NCBI GenBank assembly: GCA_029817715.1
Contig: JARUPY010000091.1
Coordinates: 2,370,501-2,434,500 of the forward strand
Length of the DNA stretch: 64,000 nt
Source: Melastoma dodecandrum
Taxonomy: Eukaryota; Streptophyta; Magnoliopsida; Myrtales; Melastomataceae
Reading direction: 5' to 3'
The position numbers were made by a program, and so were the translations under genes. The notes beneath the pieces are model-generated. The model made no database searches and was not told where the DNA came from. It worked only from the letters and a program-made list of their open reading frames with translations. Positions 29,375 to 37,807 of the stretch are shown in pieces (position 1 is the first letter of the stretch; each line of letters starts with the position of its first letter).

Positions 29375-30073
29375 TCAGCTCGCCGGATCGACCTTGCCGC
29401 CGTGCGTCGCCGACCATTCGACCGGCGCGTCGAGAAAGCTCTCGACCTCGACAAGAACCTCCGGCGCGAAGGTGCCGGCCGCCTTGGCGACGGCGAGCAC
29501 GTCGCGCCAGGTGGTGAGCGCGTGCAGGGTCACGCCGAGATCGTCGAGGGCGGCGCGGCCGGCGGGGAAGATGTCGTAGAAGAAGATCACGAAGCAGTGC
29601 TCGACGTGCTGGCCGGCCTCGCGCATCGCCTTGACGAAGCCGACCTTGCTGCCGCCGTCGGTGGCGAGATCCTCGACCAGGATCGAGCGCTGGCCCTCGG
29701 TCACCAGCCCCTCGATCTGCGCGTTGCGGCCGAACCCCTTGGGCTTCTTGCGCACGTATTGCATCGGCAGCCCCAGCCGCTCGGCGAGCCAGGCCGCGAA
29801 CGGGATGCCGGCCGTCTCGCCGCCGGCGACGACGTCGAGCTTTTCGTAGCCGACCTCCTGCAGGATGGTCGCCACGGCGAAATCCATCAGCGTGGCGCGG
29901 GCGCGCGGGAACGAGATGATGCGCCGGCAGTCGGTGTAGACCGGGCTCGCCTTGCCCGAGGTGAGGATGAACGGCTTGTCCTCGTAGAAATGCACCGCCC
30001 CGATCTCGAGCAGGATCTTCGCCGCCTCGCGGGCGATCAGCGCCTTGTCGACCGGCGGCGGGAAGGTGGGCAT
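29375..30073 (-). CDS. pyrE: Orotate phosphoribosyltransferase
   Basis: 232 residues from ATG 30073 ([19 protein letters not shown]). It makes OMP from orotate and PRPP in pyrimidine synthesis. Visible motifs: [59 protein letters not shown] and the PRPP-binding loop [19 protein letters not shown]. It is monocistronic, with a 200-base leader to the divergent chemoreceptor gene. Confidence 0.95.
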   Translation of the reverse strand: MPTFPPPVDKALIAREAAKILLEIGAVHFYEDKPFILTSGKASPVYTDCRRIISFPRARATLMDFAVATILQEVGYEKLDVVAGGETAGIPFAAWLAERLGLPMQYVRKKPKGFGRNAQIEGLVTEGQRSILVEDLATDGGSKVGFVKAMREAGQHVEHCFVIFFYDIFPAGRAALDDLGVTLHALTTWRDVLAVAKAAGTFAPEVLVEVESFLDAPVEWSATHGGKVDPAS

Positions 30074-30229
30074 CGCGCACTCCTGGGCGGGACTCGTTGG
30101 GGCTCGGGAACAGCTCTTTCGGAGCGGCTCGCGACGCGAGCGATCCCTTCTGTGATCCCCCGAAGAAGACGTCAATCGCGCATCCGGGAAGCGCCCAAGG
30201 GTTGAAGACGTCGCGCAAATTCAATCAAA

Positions 30230-30243
30230 TGTTAAGCTTAACA
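30230..30243. promoter_or_regulatory. 14-bp perfect palindrome upstream of the chemoreceptor
   Basis: TGTTAAGCTTAACA is a perfect palindrome in a locally AT-rich segment, 27 bases before the first candidate start of the chemoreceptor gene and about 157 bases upstream of pyrE. Position and symmetry fit an operator for a dimeric regulator; the regulator is unknown. Confidence 0.35.
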
Positions 30244-30269
30244 CGACATGACGTAGAGGCGGCCCAGGT

Positions 30270-32357
30270 TTGCGGCAGGGCGTCGATCCCGTGAAAATCA
30301 CCCCGAACAAGGTGCCCGTCGGCGCGAAGTTTGCCGCTCTCATCACCGTGTTCACGGCATTGGTCATGGCGATCAGCGTCGCCGTCGTGATGCAGCGCTT
30401 CAAGGCGCAGGACGACGCGCGATCGAAGCAGGCCGCGCAGGTGACGGCCGCCGGGATCGGCGCTGCCGTGCAGACCGTGTTCGAAGACGCCTTCGACATC
30501 GTCGGCACGACCCACGACAACCTGATCGCGCTGCGTGACGCCGACGTCACCGATCCCAAGGTCTACGATACCCTGCTGGAGCGGATGATCCAGTCGGCGC
30601 CCGATCGTTACGGGGCATGGCTCGTGTGGGAATATGCGGACGCACCGATCGCGGCGGGCCCTGCCCCGGCGCCGCGGCTTTCGGTCTACTGGCACCAGAA
30701 CGGCATGGCGATGCTGCGCGACGTCGTGCCGCCGGAGATCCTCGCCAGCGATCTCTTCAAGGTGCCCACCGCGGAGGACAAGCCCTATCTCCTCGAGCCG
30801 CATGCTATCGATGCCGAGAACGGCGATCCGGTGCTGGTGACGTCCTTCGCCAAGCCGCTCGATCACGACGGCAAGATCGTCGGCGCGCTCGCCATCGACA
30901 TCAAGCTCGACGCGATCGCCGATGCGCTCGGTGCGATCAAGATGCCCGGCGGCGCGACGGTCACCGTCGTCTCGGACGGCGGCATGGTCGCCATGTCCAC
31001 GGACAAGAGCCTGACGGGACAGCAGCTGCGGGTCGCGCGCCCGGACGCATGGCAGATTCTCTCGACAGCAAAGCGGGACGGCGACGGATCGCGCCTCGCG
31101 CCCGTTTCTGCGGGGACCGCGCAGGCGCTTACCGCCTGGAACGCCATCCGTTTCGCAGGCGTGAAGAACCCCTGGTACGTCATCATGGAGATCCCGCAGC
31201 GCTCGCTGCTCGAAACGACCTCGGACGACCGGCTTTTTCTTTTGCTGATCGCGACGGGCGCCCTGCTCGCCGTGCTCCTCGTCGTCTTGCTGGCGATGAG
31301 CCGCCTCGTCTCGAAGCCGCTCGCCGACCTGTCGGCGATCATCGTCGGGCTCGGTGCGGGGCTGTTCGACTTCAAGATCCCGTCCCGTCACCGCGCCGAC
31401 GAGATCGGCGACATTGCCCGCGCCGTCGAGCGGCTGCAGGACAGCGGACTGGAGATCGCCCGTCTTCGGGAAATCAACGGCGAAGCCGAATTCCAGCGCC
31501 TCGCGAAGCGCCGTTCCGATCTCGACGGCATCTCGCGCCAGTTCTCGGGCTCGATCGAGAGTCTCGTCACCGCGCTCGAAAGCGTCGCCTCGACGGTCGA
31601 TGCGCGGTCCCGCGAAGTCTCGCTGCAAACCGAAGCGGCGGCGCAGCAGCTCGGCGAAGTCGCGGGTGCCTCGAATGCGTCGCGAGCCAGCATGGGCTCC
31701 GTCGCCACGGCGACCGCCTCGCTGCTGACGACGATCAACGCGATCGGCGACCGCACCCGCGATAGCGGCGCTGCCGTGCTGACCGTGGAACGCCATGCCA
31801 TATCGGCCGGGGCCGCCATGGCCGACCTCTCGCAGGCGATCAACGACATCGGGCTCGCCTCGAAGCTGATCGGCGAGGTGGCGGCTCAAATCAACCTCAT
31901 CGCCCTCAACGCGACGATCGAAGCTGCGCGCGCCGGCGAGGCGGGCCGGGGCTTCGCCGTTGTCGCGCAGGAGATCAAGGTTTTGGCCAAGCGCACTGCG
32001 AACGCCACCGACCAGATCGGCAGCGCCATCGCCGTCGTCCATCAGGCCTCGGGCGTCACCGAGGGCAAGGTCGGAGAAATGCGCGAGGCGGTCGCCGACA
32101 TGCGACGGATCTCCGGCGAGATCGCCGGCGCGCTCGAGATCCAGCTCGGCGCGACGAGCGAGATCGGCACGCTGATGGAGACGGCTCTGGACGGGGGTGA
32201 GGCCGCCGCACGCCACGTCGCCGGCCTCGTCCGGTCCGCCGCCGAAGTCCAGCAGGCGGCCACGGTCATGAACGCCGAGAGCACGAGCCTCGGCGCGCAG
32301 ATCCTCCGCCTCAGGGCCGAGGTCGAGGCTTTTCTCGGATTTCTTCGCGCGGCGTGA
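30270..32357 (+). CDS. Methyl-accepting chemotaxis protein with periplasmic Cache sensor
   Basis: 695 residues if the TTG at 30270 is used; GTG 30291 (VKITPNKVPVG) is an equally plausible start and places the first helix nearer the N-terminus. Layout: transmembrane helix (about 20-42), periplasmic dCache-like sensor to about 325 (YGAWLVWEYADAP, VLVTSFAKPLDHDGKIVGALAIDI), second helix LLLIATGALLAVLLVVLLAMS, HAMP, then the signalling domain whose hairpin tip INLIALNATIEAARAGEAGRGFAVVAQEIK is nearly canonical. No C-terminal CheR tether pentapeptide. Ligand unknown. Confidence 0.9.
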   Translation: MRQGVDPVKITPNKVPVGAKFAALITVFTALVMAISVAVVMQRFKAQDDARSKQAAQVTAAGIGAAVQTVFEDAFDIVGTTHDNLIALRDADVTDPKVYDTLLERMIQSAPDRYGAWLVWEYADAPIAAGPAPAPRLSVYWHQNGMAMLRDVVPPEILASDLFKVPTAEDKPYLLEPHAIDAENGDPVLVTSFAKPLDHDGKIVGALAIDIKLDAIADALGAIKMPGGATVTVVSDGGMVAMSTDKSLTGQQLRVARPDAWQILSTAKRDGDGSRLAPVSAGTAQALTAWNAIRFAGVKNPWYVIMEIPQRSLLETTSDDRLFLLLIATGALLAVLLVVLLAMSRLVSKPLADLSAIIVGLGAGLFDFKIPSRHRADEIGDIARAVERLQDSGLEIARLREINGEAEFQRLAKRRSDLDGISRQFSGSIESLVTALESVASTVDARSREVSLQTEAAAQQLGEVAGASNASRASMGSVATATASLLTTINAIGDRTRDSGAAVLTVERHAISAGAAMADLSQAINDIGLASKLIGEVAAQINLIALNATIEAARAGEAGRGFAVVAQEIKVLAKRTANATDQIGSAIAVVHQASGVTEGKVGEMREAVADMRRISGEIAGALEIQLGATSEIGTLMETALDGGEAAARHVAGLVRSAAEVQQAATVMNAESTSLGAQILRLRAEVEAFLGFLRAA

Positions 32358-32383
32358 GGCGCGTGCGGCGGGGCCGCCTGCTC

Positions 32384-33961
32384 TCACTCCGCCAGCGTGT
32401 CCGGCCGCACCTTGCCGCGCTTCACCATCAGCTTGTTCAGCGCGGCGATGTAGGCGTTGGCTGAGGCCACCATCGTGTCGGGGTCGGCGCCGCGGCCGAT
32501 CACCTGCTTCTCGCCCTCGACGAGCCGCACCGACACCTCGGCCTGCGCGTCGGTGCCCTGCGTCACGGCGTGCACCTGGTAGAGCTCGAGCACGGCGTTG
32601 TGCGGCACCAGCGTGACGATGCCGTTGAAGATCGCGTCGACGGGGCCGTTGCCGGTCGCCTTGAAGCTCTTCTCCTCGCCGTCGACGTCGAGCACCAGGT
32701 CGGCGCTCTGCGGCCCGTGCGTGCCGGCCTCGACGCGCAGGCTCTTCAGCTGGATGCGGTCGTGCGCGTGGCCGATCTCGTCGTCGACGAGCGCCTCGAT
32801 GTCCTCGTCGTAGACGATCTTCTTCTTGTCCGCCAAAGCCTTGAAGCGGACGAAGGCGTCCTGCATCGCGTTGTCGCCGAGCACGTAGCCCATCGCCTTC
32901 AGCTTGTCCTTGAAGGCGGCGCGGCCCGAGTGCTTGCCCATGATCAGCGACGACTTGGCGAGGCCGACCGATTCCGGCGTCATGATCTCGTAGGTCAGCG
33001 CGTTCTTGAGCACGCCGTCCTGGTGGATGCCGCTCTCGTGCGCGAAGGCGTTCCGGCCGACGATCGCCTTGTTGTACTGCACCGGGAACGACGACACCGC
33101 CGAGACGAGCTTCGACGCGCGGGTGAGCATGGTGGCTTCGACACCCGTGGTGAAGGGCAGCGCGTCGGAGCGGGTCTTCGCCGCCATCACGATCTCTTCG
33201 AGCGCCGCGTTGCCGGCGCGCTCGCCGAGCCCGTTGATCGTGCACTCGATCTGCCGCGCGCCGCCGGCGACGCCGGCGAAGGAATTGGCGACGGCGAGCC
33301 CGAGGTCGTCGTGGCAATGCGTCGAGAAGACGACCTTGTCGGCGCCCGGCACGCGCTCGCGCACCGAGCGGAACATCGACTGGTACTCCGCCGGCGTCGC
33401 GTAGCCGACCGTGTCGGGCAGGTTGATCGTCGTCGCGCCGGCCTTGATCGCCGTCTCGATGCAGCGGCAGAGGTAGTCGATCGGGGTCCGCGTGGCGTCC
33501 ATCGCCGACCATTCGACGTCGGGCACGAGGTTGCGCGCCTGCGTCACCGTCTTCGCGATGATCTCCAGCACCTGCTCCTCGCTCTTGTTCATCTGGTGGG
33601 CCAGATGGATCGGCGAGGTCGAGACGAAGGTATGGATGCGCGGCTTGCGGGCGTGGCGCACCGCCTCGCCGCAACGGGCGATGTCGCCCTCGATGGCGCG
33701 GGCGAGGCCGGCGATCGTCGCGTTCTCGGCGCGGCGGGCGATCTCGGCGACGGCCTCGAAATCGCCGATCGAGGCGATCGGGAACCCCGCCTCGATGACG
33801 TCGACGCCCATCTCGTCGAGGAGGGCGGCGACGGCGAGCTTGTCCTCGAACGCCATCGTCGCGCCGGGGCATTGCTCGCCGTCGCGCAGGGTGGTGTCGA
33901 AGATGAGGAGGCGGTCGGAGGCGCTAGCGGTGGCGGCGTGCGTGGGGTCGGCCTGCGTCAT
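32384..33961 (-). CDS. leuA: 2-isopropylmalate synthase
   Basis: 525 residues. First committed step of leucine synthesis: condenses acetyl-CoA with 2-ketoisovalerate. Motifs: LLIFDTTLRDGEQCPGATM (catalytic Arg/Asp), FVSTSPIHLAHQMNKSEEQV, STHCHDDLGLAVANS (metal-binding HxH), NGLGERAGNAALEEIVMA, and HESGIHQDGVLKN. The C-terminal LeuA allosteric domain (KATGNGPVDAIFNGIV, YQVHAVTQGTDAQAEVSVRL) implies leucine feedback. The 180-base leader contains a Leu-rich peptide and a hairpin, so expression is probably attenuated. Confidence 0.96.
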   Translation of the reverse strand: MTQADPTHAATASASDRLLIFDTTLRDGEQCPGATMAFEDKLAVAALLDEMGVDVIEAGFPIASIGDFEAVAEIARRAENATIAGLARAIEGDIARCGEAVRHARKPRIHTFVSTSPIHLAHQMNKSEEQVLEIIAKTVTQARNLVPDVEWSAMDATRTPIDYLCRCIETAIKAGATTINLPDTVGYATPAEYQSMFRSVRERVPGADKVVFSTHCHDDLGLAVANSFAGVAGGARQIECTINGLGERAGNAALEEIVMAAKTRSDALPFTTGVEATMLTRASKLVSAVSSFPVQYNKAIVGRNAFAHESGIHQDGVLKNALTYEIMTPESVGLAKSSLIMGKHSGRAAFKDKLKAMGYVLGDNAMQDAFVRFKALADKKKIVYDEDIEALVDDEIGHAHDRIQLKSLRVEAGTHGPQSADLVLDVDGEEKSFKATGNGPVDAIFNGIVTLVPHNAVLELYQVHAVTQGTDAQAEVSVRLVEGEKQVIGRGADPDTMVASANAYIAALNKLMVKRGKVRPDTLAE

Positions 33962-34006
33962 GGTTTTTGTCCTGGGAGATCGAGGGGGGTCTGCTTGGCA
34001 ACGGCT

Positions 34007-34048
34007 CCCCTGAAGGCCCAGGCACGCGGCCCGGCCGGCCCTCAGGGG
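34007..34048 (-). promoter_or_regulatory. Attenuator-like hairpin between leader peptide and leuA
   Basis: On the minus strand CCCCTGAGGGCC pairs with GGCCTTCAGGGG (one G-T), a 12-bp stem. The left arm overlaps the last two codons and stop of the leader peptide, so a ribosome stalled on the Leu codons just upstream would change whether this stem forms. A strict T-run after the stem is missing (AGCCGTTGCC), so the mechanism may not be a plain intrinsic terminator. Confidence 0.6.
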
Positions 34049-34140
34049 CGGCTAAGAAGCAGAAGACCCGCGCGCGCAAGCAGAGCCGCCGGGCGATGGC
34101 CCGGCGCGCGATCCTGCTCGATGGCGGCGCTGCACGACAT
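34042..34140 (-). CDS. leu operon leader peptide (32 residues)
   Basis: ATG 34140 to TGA 34042-34044, upstream of leuA. It starts MSCSAAIEQD and ends in PAALLARAGLLLLSRP, with six Leu codons in the last fourteen residues, four of them consecutive (CTT CTG CTT CTT). The run lies directly before a strong hairpin, the classical arrangement of ribosome-mediated attenuation for leucine genes. The peptide has no other expected function. A minimal upstream ribosome site (ATGAGGCATCC) is present. Confidence 0.7.
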   Translation of the reverse strand: MSCSAAIEQDRAPGHRPAALLARAGLLLLSRP

Positions 34141-34313
34141 GGATGCCTCATAACCCGAGGCGGCGGTGCGCCGCAACCGGGCCGATGGAGGACCGCCGCC
34201 TCCCCGTCGCCGGGCGGTAGCGCGTGCTCCGGGAGATGAATTGACCCGCCCTGTCGCCTCGCCTAAGCCCGCCGCTTGCGCCGCAGCCGACACGACCGGC
34301 GCCCCGAGCCCGC

Positions 34314-34634
34314 GTGATGCTGCGATTCCTGTTCCGTCTCCTCGGCCTGCTGCTGCTGGCCGGCGCGTTCGCCGCGTTGATCGTCGACGGCACCCGCTCC
34401 GTGGCCGCCGGCCGGATCGCTCTGCTGCCGCTCGGCCGCACGATCACCGTCGTGTCGCCCGACGCCTTCGTGAAATTGCATGCCGCCATCGAGACGCACT
34501 GGCCCTCGCTGTGGGACCCGGTGATGGTCACCGTGCTGCTGCTGCCGACGTGGTGCGTGCTCGGGCTGGTGGGTCTCGTCTTCCTCGCCCTGGCGCGGCC
34601 GCCGCGGCCGAAGATCGGCTATCTCGGGCGCTAG
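34314..34634 (+). CDS. Small two-helix membrane protein
   Basis: 106 residues from GTG 34314, or 105 from ATG 34317. Helix 1 is RFLFRLLGLLLLAGAFAALIVDGTRSVAAG, helix 2 is VMVTVLLLPTWCVLGLVGLVFLALA; between them a soluble loop with HAAIETHWPSLWDP. It resembles a conserved ~110-residue membrane protein of Hyphomicrobiales with unknown function; I do not assign one. Positioned divergently from leuA, it may share its promoter region. Confidence 0.65.
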   Translation: MMLRFLFRLLGLLLLAGAFAALIVDGTRSVAAGRIALLPLGRTITVVSPDAFVKLHAAIETHWPSLWDPVMVTVLLLPTWCVLGLVGLVFLALARPPRPKIGYLGR

Positions 34635-34725
34635 GGTCACGGGAGAGCGCGAGATCGAACGCCGTTGGATATGGGCCGCGGGCGCCGCGATCGGCGCCGT
34701 CATCGTCATCCTCGGCATCGAGAAG

Positions 34726-35838
34726 GTGCCGCAGCTGTCCAGTGCGCGCTTGCTCCAATGCCTGGTCGTGGCCGCAGCGGCTGGCGTGCTGGCGTGGGTG
34801 GCGCGCGGCAGGCTCCGGGACGGGCTGGTCATGGTGGCGAGCCTTTTCGTCGGGCTCGCGCTGATCGAAGGCGGCGTCCTCGTCCTCGATGCCGTCCAGC
34901 ACTACGAGCCGCCGGCCGTCGGCCATGATTCCGGGCTCTCGCAGGGTCGGCCATTGGTCGGCTGGGGTCCCGTGCGGCCCGGCGTCTACCGCTCGTTCAA
35001 GACGGCGGCCGACGGCCACCTCGTCTTCGACACGCATGTCACGATCGACGCCAATCTCGATCGCCGGACCGTGTCCGCCGAGAGCGGCAGGCCGATCGTG
35101 TTCTTCGGCGATTCCTGGATCTACGGCGACGGCGTCGAGGACGACGGAACGCTGCCGCAGCTCTTCGCCGATCTCAATCATCGCGCGTTCCCGGTGCTCA
35201 ACCTGTCCTTCGCTGGTTGGAGCCCGGCGCAGAACCTCCTCGCGCTTCGCGAAGGCTTCTACCGCAAGCTGATCGACCGACCGCGGCACTTCATTCTCTT
35301 CACCTCGCCGTTCCACCTCGAGCGCATCGCCTGCAAGGGCGGCTACTTCGTCAGCGGCGCCCCGCGCTTCGTGCCCGACGGCGACGACGTTCGCTACGTG
35401 GGGCCTTGCGCGAAGGGTCGGGGCGCCTTGGCCCCCTTCGTCGCGATCGCTTCGAAGTTCGCGCTCTACCGCCGGATCGAGCCGCTGCTGGCGGCGCCGC
35501 GCCGCGACGATGTCGCGCTCTATCTCAAGATCGTCGAGGCTTTCGTCGCGCAGGCGAGGAAGGACTACGGCGTCGCGACGACGGTCCTGTTCGCCCCCTT
35601 CGACGACGGCTACCTCAAGAAGACGGGCTTCACCGAAGCGCAGATTGTCGACGCGTGGCGCAAGGACGGGCTCGACGTCCTCGTCGACCACCTGCCCAAG
35701 ATCCCCGACGAGAGCCTCTACTGGATCGCCGGCGAAGGGCATCCGACGGCCCTCGCCAACAAGGCGCGCGCGGCGGAGATCGAGGCGCATCTGCGCGAGG
35801 TCGATCCCGCCGCACTGGACGTCGGCGCCACCCGCTGA
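34726..35838 (+). CDS. Membrane-anchored SGNH/GDSL hydrolase-like protein
   Basis: 370 residues from GTG 34726; the frame is open further upstream and encodes another hydrophobic stretch (AAGAAIGAVIVILGI), so the true N-terminus is uncertain. Two N-terminal helices precede a periplasmic domain with block-I-like IVFFGDSWIYGDGVEDDGTL (nucleophile Ser in GDSW) and a C-terminal GEGHPTALANKARA that supplies the catalytic His. Such proteins are often acyl-esterases acting on polysaccharides. The GN block is less clear (LSFAGWSPAQN). Confidence 0.65.
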   Translation: MPQLSSARLLQCLVVAAAAGVLAWVARGRLRDGLVMVASLFVGLALIEGGVLVLDAVQHYEPPAVGHDSGLSQGRPLVGWGPVRPGVYRSFKTAADGHLVFDTHVTIDANLDRRTVSAESGRPIVFFGDSWIYGDGVEDDGTLPQLFADLNHRAFPVLNLSFAGWSPAQNLLALREGFYRKLIDRPRHFILFTSPFHLERIACKGGYFVSGAPRFVPDGDDVRYVGPCAKGRGALAPFVAIASKFALYRRIEPLLAAPRRDDVALYLKIVEAFVAQARKDYGVATTVLFAPFDDGYLKKTGFTEAQIVDAWRKDGLDVLVDHLPKIPDESLYWIAGEGHPTALANKARAAEIEAHLREVDPAALDVGATR

Positions 35839-35851
35839 CCGCGGCGGCGCG

Positions 35852-37672
35852 TTATGCTTTGTGGTGCACGGGCGCCAGCTTGTAGACCGGCGTCGGGATG
35901 CCGACCTCGCGGGCCTTCAGCTGCAGCGCCAGGAACAGCGAATAATGGCGCGACTGGTGCAGGTTGCCGCCATGGAACCACAGCGCCTCCTGGTGGGTCG
36001 GCTTCCACATGTTGCGCAGCTCGCCCTCCCAGGGACCCGGGTCCTTCTTGGTGTCGGAGCCGAGGCCCCAGCACTTGCCGACCTTGTCGGCCACCTCCTG
36101 GCTGATCAGTTGCGCCGCCCAGCCGTTCATCGACGAGAAGCCGGTGGCGTAGACGATGATGTCGGCCGGCAGCTCGGTGCCGTCTGACAGTTTGACGCCG
36201 GTCTTGGTGATCTCCTCGACGCTGACGCCGCTCTTCAGCTTGATCTTGCCGTCGGCGATCAGCTCGGAGGCGCCGACGTCGATGTAATAGCCGGAGCCGC
36301 GCCGCAGGTATTTCATGAAGAGGCCCGAGCCGTCGTCGCCGAAGTCGAGCATGAAGCCGGCCTTCTCGAGCTTGTCGTAATGCTCCTTGTCGCGCTTCTT
36401 CATCTCCTCATAGACCGGGATGTTGAAGCTCGCCATGATCGCGTAGGGGATCGAGGCGAAGGTCAGGTCGGCTTTGTTTGTCGTCATACCGTTCTGCACG
36501 GCCTGTTCCGAATAGAGGCCGCCGAGCGCCAGCTCCATCAGGCTCTCCGAGCGCGCGATATGCGTCGACGAGCGCTGCACCATGGTGACGTCGGCACCGT
36601 TCTCCCAGAAGTCGGCGCAGATGTCGTGCGCGGAATTGTTGGAGCCGATCACCACGGCCTTCTTGCCGCGCCACGCGTCGCCGCCGGGATGCCGGCTCGA
36701 ATGGTGGCTGGTGCCCTGGAAGGTCTCCATGCCCTTGTAGTTCGGCATGTTCGGCACGGCGGAGAGACCGGTCGCCAGCACGAGCTGCTGCGCCCTGAGC
36801 GTCAGCGGATGGCCCTCGCGCTCGACCTCGATCGTCCACTCCTTCTTGGCGTCGTCGAACTTCGCCGACTTGCACTCGGTGTTGGACCAGTAGTTGAGCT
36901 CCATCATCCGCGTGTAGCTCTCGAGCCAGTCGCCGATCTTGTCCTTGGCGGCGAACACCGGCCAATGGTCCGGGAACGGGATGTAGGGCAGGTGGTCGTA
37001 CCAGACCGGGTCGTGCAGGTGCAGCGACTTGTAGCGCTTGCGCCAATGGTCGCCCGGCCGCGGATGCTTGTCGAGGATGATGGTCGGCACGCCGAGCCGC
37101 TTGAGGCGGGCGCCGAGGCCGATGCCGCCCTGGCCGCCGCCGACGATCACGCAATAGGGCATGCGGGTGATGCCGAGCTCGGCCTCCTCCGTATGCTTGC
37201 GCTCGAGCCATGACTTGCGATCCGGGTGCACGCCGTGCTCGACGCTCTTCTCGCGGCGGAAGCCGTTCGGCTCCTCGTGACCGATGATCTCCTCCGCGGT
37301 GGTCAGAAGCGTCCAGGCCAGATCGCCCTTCAGCCGCACCAGGCCCTTGCCGCGGAACACGCTGGTCTCGAAGGTGAACCACCCTTCGGTGACGCCGTCG
37401 GCCTCGGTCGCCGGCTCGTCGAGCTGCCAGTCGTGCGGCTTCACGTTCGCAAGCGTCGCCTTCAGCATCTCGGCAATCTGCGCTTTGCCCTCCGACGTCG
37501 TGATGTTCCAGGTGAAGGACACGAGGTCGCGCCAGTAGCATTCGTCGGCGAACAGCGCCGTGGCGGCGTCCACATCGCCTGCGCTCAACGCCGCGTCGAG
37601 CTTCTCGAGCCAGGCCGTGACGCGCTTGTCGGCTGCCGTCATATGCTCGGCCATGGGCGCAGCGTAGTTCAT
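35852..37672 (-). CDS. NAD(P)/FAD-dependent flavin monooxygenase with N-terminal NTF2-like domain
   Basis: 606 residues; ATG 37672 with GGAGG eight bases upstream. Residues 1-140 form an SnoaL/NTF2-like domain (DVDAATALFADECYWRDLVSFTWN). The rest is a flavin monooxygenase: FAD GxGxxG in YCVIVGGGQGGIGLGARL, the FMO-like FQGTSHHSSRH, a second Rossmann motif AVVIGSNNSAHDICADF for NADPH, and late IVYATGFSSMNGW. The Baeyer-Villiger-type FxGxxxHxxxW is altered at the last position (Tyr/Trp absent), so N-/S-oxidation or Baeyer-Villiger chemistry cannot be chosen. Substrate unknown. Confidence 0.85.
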   Translation of the reverse strand: MNYAAPMAEHMTAADKRVTAWLEKLDAALSAGDVDAATALFADECYWRDLVSFTWNITTSEGKAQIAEMLKATLANVKPHDWQLDEPATEADGVTEGWFTFETSVFRGKGLVRLKGDLAWTLLTTAEEIIGHEEPNGFRREKSVEHGVHPDRKSWLERKHTEEAELGITRMPYCVIVGGGQGGIGLGARLKRLGVPTIILDKHPRPGDHWRKRYKSLHLHDPVWYDHLPYIPFPDHWPVFAAKDKIGDWLESYTRMMELNYWSNTECKSAKFDDAKKEWTIEVEREGHPLTLRAQQLVLATGLSAVPNMPNYKGMETFQGTSHHSSRHPGGDAWRGKKAVVIGSNNSAHDICADFWENGADVTMVQRSSTHIARSESLMELALGGLYSEQAVQNGMTTNKADLTFASIPYAIMASFNIPVYEEMKKRDKEHYDKLEKAGFMLDFGDDGSGLFMKYLRRGSGYYIDVGASELIADGKIKLKSGVSVEEITKTGVKLSDGTELPADIIVYATGFSSMNGWAAQLISQEVADKVGKCWGLGSDTKKDPGPWEGELRNMWKPTHQEALWFHGGNLHQSRHYSLFLALQLKAREVGIPTPVYKLAPVHHKA

Positions 37673-37807
37673 CGGGGTCCTCCGGGGTCTTCGCTCGTTT
37701 CGGTTCGGATCAGCGGCCTCGCGGCCGGCCGTTGCGACCGCAACCCTATGAGGAACGAGGGCTCCGTCGACCCCGACGCTCGGCGGAGACCGGGACGGGA
37801 AACCCGC

